The position numbers were made by a program, and so were the translations under genes. From Oceaniglobus roseus (lineage in GTDB: Bacteria > Pseudomonadota > Alphaproteobacteria > Rhodobacterales > Rhodobacteraceae): a stretch of 64,000 nucleotides of DNA. This document shows, one piece after another, positions 58,494 to 64,000 of this stretch. The stretch is from positions 18,424 to 82,423 of the forward strand of contig NZ_PNOS01000016.1 in assembly GCF_002869745.1 (NCBI RefSeq). Reading direction: 5' to 3'. Each line of letters starts with the position of its first letter. Position 1 is the first letter of the stretch. The notes under the pieces were generated by a model that worked only from the letters and a program-made list of their open reading frames with translations, ran no database searches and was not told the origin of the DNA.

Positions 58494-60062
58494 TCACTCC
58501 TTGAACTTCAGGTCCAGCCCCTTGTAGAGGCCCGAGCCGTAGATGTTGTGGGGCACCACGGTCTCGAGGTCCGTCGACTGGGCGATCACCATCGGCTCGT
58601 GGTAGAGCGGCAGCCAGACGGCGGCGTCCTGCACCAGTTCCAGCACCTCGCCATAGGCCGCGGCGCGGTCGGCGTCGTTGGTGGCGGTGGCGCCGGTCAG
58701 CAGCAGCTCGTCCGTCTTCGGATCGTTCCAGTTCATCCGGTTCGGCGTCGGCATGTTCTGCGAGCGGAAGTAGAGGTTCAGCGCGTCGCCCGACGAGACA
58801 TAGGGGAAGGACATGCCGAACATGTCGAACTCCTGCGTGGCGAGCTTGCCCCAGGCGACGGTCGCGTCGAACGCCTGGATCTGCATGTCGACGCCGATCT
58901 CGCGCAGGTACGCCTGCACCGCTTCCGAGATCTTGCCCCAGGTCGAGCCGGCGAAGACATAGGCCACCGGCGCCAGCTTCACGCCGTCCTTCGACCGCAC
59001 GCCGTCGTCGCCGCGCACCCAGCCCGCCTCGTCAAGGATCTGGTTCGCCTTCTCGGGGTCGTACTTCAGCAGCTTGTCGTCCAGGTCGTGGTTCCAGTCC
59101 AGCGCCTCCTGGCTGACGTAGGAATAGGCGGGCTGCACGACGCCGAAGAACAGATCCTCGGCCATCGCCTCCTGGTCGACGGCCAGGTTGATCGCGGTGC
59201 GCACGGCGGGGTCCGACACCGTCTCCTTGTCGATCTTGAAGCCCATGAAGTAGGTCCAGAAGGCAAGGTCGGACTGCACCACCTCGATCCCCGGCGACGA
59301 CTTCAGCTGCTCCAGAGCGATGTAGGGGACATACTGCGTCACCTGGCTTTGCCCGGTGATGACGGCGACGGTGCGGGTGTTCTCCTCGGGGACGATCTGC
59401 CAGGTGATCTGGTCCATCGACGCCGGGCCCTGGTTCTTGTGGAACGGCGCGCCCCAGGTATAGCCGTCGTGCTTGGTGACAATCATCTTGTCGCGCGGCG
59501 TCCACTCGCCCCAGCAGAAGGGCCCGGTGCCGTTGAAGCCGGTGACGCCGAAATCGTCGCCGAGCGCCTCGACATTGGCCTGGTCGACGATGGTGCCGAA
59601 GCTCTGGGTCAGCTGGTAGAGCAGTTCCGAGAACGGCGCCTTCAGCTTGTATTCGACGGTGTAGTCGTCGGTCGCGGTCACGCTTTCCACCTCGCCCGCG
59701 CGCCAGGCGACCGGGGACTTGGTCTCGGGGTCGATCCAGCGGTTCATCGAATAGACCACGTCGGCGGCGGTCAGCTTCTTGCCGTCGCAGAAGCTGATGT
59801 CGTCGCGGATCCTGAAGGTATAGGTCTTGCCGTCCTCGCTGACCTCCCAGCTTTCCGCCACGCCGGTGTCGATGGTCTGCATGTCCGGCGCCAGCGACAC
59901 CAGCGTGTCGCCGAGCATGAACAGCACCTCCGACGCGGCGCGCGAGGTGGTCTTGTGCGGGTCGTAGTTGTTGCTGTCGACCTCGCGCACGATGGTGATC
60001 TCGGCCGCCTGGGCCATGCCGGCGAGCGCCAGAAGCGCCGTCGTCGCCATCAGTCTCTTCAT
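58494..60062 (-). CDS. oligopeptide-type ABC transporter substrate-binding protein
   Basis: 522 residues, family 5 extracellular solute-binding protein. Sec signal MKRLMATTALLALAGMAQAA; mature start EITIVREVDSNNYDPHKTTS; conserved YTFRIRDDISFCDGKKLTAADVVYSMNRW. GGAAA-type ribosome site (AAAGGAAACGAG). Third in an operon of amidohydrolase, DppB, DppC, binding protein. The family binds peptides, nickel, glutathione or amino-acid derivatives; the ligand here is open. Confidence 0.95.
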   Translation of the reverse strand: MKRLMATTALLALAGMAQAAEITIVREVDSNNYDPHKTTSRAASEVLFMLGDTLVSLAPDMQTIDTGVAESWEVSEDGKTYTFRIRDDISFCDGKKLTAADVVYSMNRWIDPETKSPVAWRAGEVESVTATDDYTVEYKLKAPFSELLYQLTQSFGTIVDQANVEALGDDFGVTGFNGTGPFCWGEWTPRDKMIVTKHDGYTWGAPFHKNQGPASMDQITWQIVPEENTRTVAVITGQSQVTQYVPYIALEQLKSSPGIEVVQSDLAFWTYFMGFKIDKETVSDPAVRTAINLAVDQEAMAEDLFFGVVQPAYSYVSQEALDWNHDLDDKLLKYDPEKANQILDEAGWVRGDDGVRSKDGVKLAPVAYVFAGSTWGKISEAVQAYLREIGVDMQIQAFDATVAWGKLATQEFDMFGMSFPYVSSGDALNLYFRSQNMPTPNRMNWNDPKTDELLLTGATATNDADRAAAYGEVLELVQDAAVWLPLYHEPMVIAQSTDLETVVPHNIYGSGLYKGLDLKFKE

Positions 60063-60114
60063 CTCGTTTCCTTTCCCTGTCGTTTTGCTGTGTGTCGTCT
60101 TGTGGTTGCCGGTC

Positions 60115-60999
60115 TCAGGACCTCAGCCGCGGATCCAGCACGTCGCGCAGCGCGTCGCCAAGGATGTTGGCGGCCAGCACGATGACGAAGATCAGCACCG
60201 AGGGGATCACCGCGATGTGCGGGGCGTAGAGCAGGAAGTCGCGCCCCTGCGCCGCCATCATCCCGAGTTCCGCCGTGGGTGGCCGCGCGCCAAGCCCGAG
60301 GAAGGAGAGCGCGGCGCCGATCAGGATGATCTGCCCGAAGCGCAACGAGATGAAGATCATGATCGACGAGATGCAGTTGCGCACGAGGTAGCGCAGGAAC
60401 AGCGCCCCGTCCGACAGCCCGAGGGCGCGGCCGGCCTCGATGTATTCCTGCTTCATCACCGACACGGCAATGGAGCGGGCGATGCGGGCGCAATCCGGGA
60501 TCGTCGCGATGGCCAGCGCCATCACCACCGGCGCGGCGCCGGGGCCCGAGACCGCGACCAGCGCGAGGCCGAGGAGGATCGCCGGGAACGAGAGCAGCAC
60601 GTCGACGATCCGCATCACCCAGGGGTCGAGCCCCGGGCGGAAGGCGGCAAGCAGCCCCATGAGCGAGCCGAAGACGCCTCCGAGCCCGACCGAGACCACG
60701 CCGATGATCAGCGTCAGCCGGGTGCCGTAGAACAGCCGCGAGAGCATGTCGCGCCCCTGCCCGTCGGTGCCGAGCGGCCAGGTCCAATCGCCCCGCGGGC
60801 TCCAGGCCGGGGGCTTCATCACCGCCCGCGAACTGGCATAGGGATCGTGCGGCGCGATCAGCGGCGCGAAGACGGCGCAGAGCACGATGACCAGCAGCAC
60901 CAGGGCCGCGACCAGTGCCGCGGGGTCGCGCAACAGGCGCTGCCACCAGGGCTGCACCGGGGCGGGCGCGTCGAGCGCGGCGTCCTCCACCGTGGTCAT
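60115..60999 (-). CDS. oligopeptide-type ABC transporter permease (DppC-like)
   Basis: 294 residues from MTTVEDAALD, chosen because GGAGG lies upstream; an earlier in-frame start lacks one. LGTDGQGRDMLSRLFYGTR is the DppC N-terminal signature; YIEAGRALGLSD and the loop before SFLGLGARPPTAELGMM are typical. About six membrane segments. Confidence 0.94.
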   Translation of the reverse strand: MTTVEDAALDAPAPVQPWWQRLLRDPAALVAALVLLVIVLCAVFAPLIAPHDPYASSRAVMKPPAWSPRGDWTWPLGTDGQGRDMLSRLFYGTRLTLIIGVVSVGLGGVFGSLMGLLAAFRPGLDPWVMRIVDVLLSFPAILLGLALVAVSGPGAAPVVMALAIATIPDCARIARSIAVSVMKQEYIEAGRALGLSDGALFLRYLVRNCISSIMIFISLRFGQIILIGAALSFLGLGARPPTAELGMMAAQGRDFLLYAPHIAVIPSVLIFVIVLAANILGDALRDVLDPRLRS

Positions 61000-61069
61000 C
61001 GCCGGCCTCCTTCGCGCGACGGCGTGGCCGGGCGGGCGGGTGTCGCCGAAGGCGCAGGCGCCCGACCGG

Positions 61070-62008
61070 TCATGCCTGCACCCGCGGGTCAAGAAGGGCG
61101 TAAAGGATGTCGACCACCATGTTGATCAGGATGAAGCCGAGGGCGAGGATCAGGATCGCCCCCTGCGCCAGCGGGAAGTCCGAGGACAGGATCGCCCCCA
61201 CCGCAAGCCGCCCGATGCCGGGATAGGAGAAGATGCTCTCCGTCACCACCGCGCCGCCGACGAGGTATCCGGCCTGGAGTCCGATCAGCGTCACCACCGG
61301 GATCAGCGCGTTCCGCAGCCCGTGCTTCAGGATCACCCGCGTCTCCGACAGCCCCTTGGCGCGGGCGGTCCGCACATGGTCGAGCTTCAGCACCTCCAGC
61401 ACCGAAGACCGCGTCATCCGCGCCACGGGGCCGATGAAGATCGCCCCGAGCGAGAGCGCCGGCAGCGCGATGTGGCGCAGCCCCTCGACGGTCCAGAGCG
61501 GCCCGCCCCGCCCGATGAAGGGCAAGAGCCGCCACTGGACGCCGACGAAATGGATCATCATCAGGCAGATGAAGAAGATCGGCAGGGAAACGCCCGCCAC
61601 CGACACCGCCATCACCGCCCGGTCGATCAGCGATCCCCGATACACCGCCGCCAGCGTGCCGAGCGCGATGCCGAGGGGCACCGACCAGACCAGGCAGGCG
61701 ACCATCAGCTCGGCGGTGGGCCCGATGGCGGCCAGAAGCTCCGACACCACCGTCTTGTTCGAGATCAGCGAGCGGCCGAGATCGCCCTGCAGCACCCGCC
61801 CGAGATAGGAGAAGAACTGCACCAGAACGGGGCGGTCCAGCCCCATCTCCTGGCGGATCGCCTCGACCACGTCCGGCGTCGCCGTGGGCCCGGCCATGAC
61901 GATGGCGGGGTCGCCGGGAACGAGGATCAGAAGGCCGAAGCCCAGCAGCAGCACCCCGAAGAGCACGGGGATCGAGATCAGCAGGCGGTTCGCGATCTGG
62001 GTCAGCAC
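61070..62008 (-). CDS. oligopeptide-type ABC transporter permease (DppB-like)
   Basis: 312 residues. RLLISIPVLFGVLLLGFGLLIL, PGDPAIVMAGPTATPDVVEAIRQEMGLDRPV in overlapping order, the loop RTARAKGLSETRVILKHGLRNALIP, and a C-terminal LLDPRVQA are diagnostic of DppB. Start codon GTG. Three bases after the upstream amidohydrolase stop. Confidence 0.94.
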   Translation of the reverse strand: MLTQIANRLLISIPVLFGVLLLGFGLLILVPGDPAIVMAGPTATPDVVEAIRQEMGLDRPVLVQFFSYLGRVLQGDLGRSLISNKTVVSELLAAIGPTAELMVACLVWSVPLGIALGTLAAVYRGSLIDRAVMAVSVAGVSLPIFFICLMMIHFVGVQWRLLPFIGRGGPLWTVEGLRHIALPALSLGAIFIGPVARMTRSSVLEVLKLDHVRTARAKGLSETRVILKHGLRNALIPVVTLIGLQAGYLVGGAVVTESIFSYPGIGRLAVGAILSSDFPLAQGAILILALGFILINMVVDILYALLDPRVQA

Positions 62009-62011
62009 GCC

Positions 62012-63643
62012 TCAGCCCTCTCCCCGCTGGTATGCGACGCGGCCGCCGAGGATGGCGAGGTCGCAGCGCGCGGTCAGGATCGCCTCGGGCGCGCAGGTCA
62101 GAAGATCGGTGTCGAACACCGCGACGTCCGCCAGCTGCCCGGGCACGAGCCGCCCCTTGATCCCCTCCTCGTGGGCCGCATAGGCGGACTCGTAGGTGTA
62201 GGCGTTCAGGGCCTCCTCGATGGTCAGGCAGTGCTCCGGCCCGAGCACCGTGCCACGGTCGGTCTTGCGCGTCACCATGGTGTAGAGGTTGGCGAAGGGG
62301 TCGATCTCGACCACCGGGCAGTCGGTGGAGGCCGAAGGGTGGAGCCCCGCGTCGATCCAGGTCCGCATCGGGTGGCTCGCCTCCACCCGCTCCTTCTCGG
62401 CGATGGTCAGGTAGAGATCGCCGAAATAATAGAGGAAGGCGGGCTGCGGCGCGGGCAGGACGTGCAGGGCCTTCATCCGCTCCATCTGGTCGGGGCGCAG
62501 CCAGCCGCAATGCTCGATCCGGTGGCGGCGGTCGGGATCCGGGTGCGCCTCGAGCGCCGCCTGAAGCGCGTTCAGCACCTGTTCGATGGCGGCGTCGCCG
62601 ATGGCGTGGATGGCGAAGCGATAGCCCTTCCGGTGGCCGTCCATCACCATGGCGTTCACTTCGTCGTCGGGGATGCAGAGCAGGCCCAGGTCGTCGGGAT
62701 CGCCGCCGAGATAGGGCTTCGTCATCGCCGCGGTGCGCCCGCCGGCCGAACCGTCTGTGAAGATCTTCACCGGGCCGATGCGGAACATGTCGTCCCCGCC
62801 GCCCGAGACCACGCCCGAACCGTGGGCCTGTTCGAGGATCGTGCGCCCCTTGTCGCCCATCAGCGTCGCGTAGACCCGGACCGGCAGGCGGCCGGTGCGG
62901 TGGGCGGTCTGGTAGGCCAGCATCTCGGTCCAGCCGTCGCGGATGCCGACGGCCGCCTCCATGCAGGACGTGATGCCGCGCGACAGCAGGTCCGCCCCTG
63001 CCCGCTCGATGCTCTGCACCAGGGTCTCGACGGTGTTCTCGGGCAGCACGTCCATGATCGGCTCGCGCCCCGTCTCGGCGACAAGCCCGGTCAGCCGCCC
63101 GTTCTGCCGCTCGATCAGCCCGCCCGGCGGCGAGGGCGTGTCGTCGGTAATGCCCGCCAGTTCCAGCGCCTTCGAGTTGGCGACGGCAAGGTGGCCGCAG
63201 GTGCGCACGATATAAACCGGGTGATCCGGCGCCGCCTCGTCCAGCTCCTCGCGGAACGGATGGCGGCCGGTGTCGAGCTTGAAGTGGTCATAGCCGCGGC
63301 CCACCACCCAGTCGCCCTTCGGCGTCTCGGCCGCACGGGCGCGCACCGCGTCGAGCAGCGCCGCCAGGGTCGGCGCCGCCTTCGTGCGCAGATCGACCTC
63401 GGCCATGGCGGTGCCGTAGGGGATCAGGTGCATGTGCGCGTCGTTGAGCCCCGGCGTGGCGAGACGGCCGGCGAGATCGATCACGGTGGTGTCGGGGCCG
63501 GTCAGGGCCGCGATCTCGTCATCCGTGCCGCAGGCCAGCACCCTGCCGCCCCAGAGGGCGATGGACTGCACCGGGTCGAGCCCCAGTCCGCGCCAGATCT
63601 TGCCGTTCTTCAGCACCGTGTCGGCCTGGATGAGCGATGTCAT
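62012..63643 (-). CDS. amidohydrolase of the YtcJ type (amidohydrolase 3)
   Basis: 543 residues. N-terminal beta domain, then GLNDAHMHLIPYG (HxH), SGGGDDMFRIGPVKIFTDGSAGGRTAAM in overlapping order, FAIHAIGDAAIEQ, RIEHCGW and STDCPVVEIDP. These enzymes hydrolyse amides or N-acyl groups of unusual small molecules; YtcJ itself is unassigned. First gene of the oligopeptide-transporter operon, so it probably processes the imported compound. The ATG at MTSLIQADTV gives a normal N-terminus; the longer frame upstream is low-complexity. Confidence 0.88.
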   Translation of the reverse strand: MTSLIQADTVLKNGKIWRGLGLDPVQSIALWGGRVLACGTDDEIAALTGPDTTVIDLAGRLATPGLNDAHMHLIPYGTAMAEVDLRTKAAPTLAALLDAVRARAAETPKGDWVVGRGYDHFKLDTGRHPFREELDEAAPDHPVYIVRTCGHLAVANSKALELAGITDDTPSPPGGLIERQNGRLTGLVAETGREPIMDVLPENTVETLVQSIERAGADLLSRGITSCMEAAVGIRDGWTEMLAYQTAHRTGRLPVRVYATLMGDKGRTILEQAHGSGVVSGGGDDMFRIGPVKIFTDGSAGGRTAAMTKPYLGGDPDDLGLLCIPDDEVNAMVMDGHRKGYRFAIHAIGDAAIEQVLNALQAALEAHPDPDRRHRIEHCGWLRPDQMERMKALHVLPAPQPAFLYYFGDLYLTIAEKERVEASHPMRTWIDAGLHPSASTDCPVVEIDPFANLYTMVTRKTDRGTVLGPEHCLTIEEALNAYTYESAYAAHEEGIKGRLVPGQLADVAVFDTDLLTCAPEAILTARCDLAILGGRVAYQRGEG

Positions 63644-63845
63644 TGTGATGCGTCGGCCCCCTTGCCGGGGCGGGGCACGGGAAGGCGCCCGCCGTCTGTC
63701 CTGCTGGTCATGGGGACGAGGAAACCGGGGGGCGCGACATCCTGTCAACCTCGGCACGTCCCGCAGGACAGACCGCCGCGGCCCGCAAGGGCTTGCGATC
63801 ATGGGACAAATTCCTGCGACGCGGCGCAGCGGGACGGTCATTAAT

Positions 63846-63860
63846 TATTCGATAAGAATA
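63846..63860. promoter_or_regulatory. AT-rich dyad upstream of the oligopeptide operon
   Basis: TATTC-GATAA-GAATA, a perfect inverted repeat with five-base spacer in the only markedly AT-rich stretch of this region, about 200 bases upstream of the first start codon. Plausible operator. Confidence 0.35.
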
Positions 63861-63953
63861 TTCGTCGCCCGGATGATCCGCCCGGGCGGGGTCGGGTGCA
63901 TCAAAATTCGGCAGGTCCCTACGGGGCCGGTGCACGAGACGGGAGAGGGGTGC

Positions 63954-63995
63954 GGGGGGGGGGGGGGGGCGCCCCCCCCCCCCCCCCCCCCCCCC
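63954..63995. repeat. G16 and C24 homopolymer runs at the window end
   Basis: Sixteen G, CG, then twenty-four C in direct succession. Such a palindromic homopolymer pair is atypical of bacterial sequence and most likely reflects a contig edge, scaffold join or base-calling artefact. Confidence 0.7.
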
Positions 63996-64000
63996 GGCGC

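Larger units (their letters stand above)
63644..64000. other. upstream region of the oligopeptide operon, ending in low-quality sequence
   Basis: No gene. A short AT-rich patch near 63840-63862 is the likely promoter/operator zone. The rest is GC-rich, and the end is homopolymeric. Confidence 0.5.

Noticed and set aside
60887..63844. Plus-strand frame opposite the DppB-type permease and YtcJ-type genes
   Set aside because: Antisense shadow rich in His/Arg/Gly with no domain; the minus-strand genes are complete.

Overview
The window looks like a chromosomal segment of a very GC-rich alphaproteobacterium, most probably a member of the Rhodobacterales (Rhodobacteraceae sensu lato). The reasons are the block rpoZ - rsh - DUF2062 - pdxJ, the tandem peptide deformylases, the density of ABC and TRAP solute transporters, and an intergenic repeat (core CAAATATCC next to CATCTTTGC) that I associate with this order. 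About 56 protein genes can be supported. No rRNA, tRNA, CRISPR array, insertion sequence or phage gene was seen.

Layout. (1) 0-8.8 kb: a truncated HpcH/HpaI aldolase; a leftward operon for a ribose-type ABC transporter ending in a beta-keto acid cleavage enzyme; divergent from it, mtnK-mtnA and a SorC-type regulator. This reads as an uptake and salvage unit for 5-methylthioribose or a similar 5-modified pentose. (2) 9-17 kb: an uncharacterised enzyme-like protein, a TRAP transporter (dctP-dctQ-dctM, with an oversized dctM), and an animal-type haem peroxidase with all key residues. (3) 17-20 kb: ilvI-ilvH behind a complete attenuator (promoter, 15-residue Leu/Val-rich leader peptide, terminator). 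(4) 19.6-31.5 kb: housekeeping genes (pdxJ, rsh, rpoZ, folK, ispH, rnhA, fmt) plus a three-gene phospholipid-type cassette whose CDP-alcohol phosphotransferase has an altered catalytic motif. (5) 31.6-34.5 kb: three tandem def genes, the last a likely pseudoenzyme, and a PLP C-S lyase. (6) 34.6-41.9 kb: the histidine utilisation cluster (hutF divergent from hutI-H-G-U plus a flavin reductase), with a HutC-like palindrome inside the hutI promoter spacer. (7) 43-63.6 kb: about 20 kb of leftward catabolic genes. One part is a D-hydantoin system (hydantoin racemase, dihydropyrimidinase/hydantoinase, N-carbamoyl-D-amino acid hydrolase) with its own amino-acid-type ABC transporter; the other is an oligopeptide-type ABC transporter with two amidohydrolases and a ThDP enzyme.

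The recurring theme is uptake plus breakdown of nitrogenous or modified small molecules. Operons are tight: eleven junctions are 4-bp NTGA overlaps. A regulatory pattern also recurs: three of the four complete transport operons carry a strong stem-loop without a U-tract directly after the solute-binding-protein gene, probably to raise binding protein relative to membrane subunits. The last ~50 bases are long G and C homopolymers and look like an assembly or contig-end artefact.
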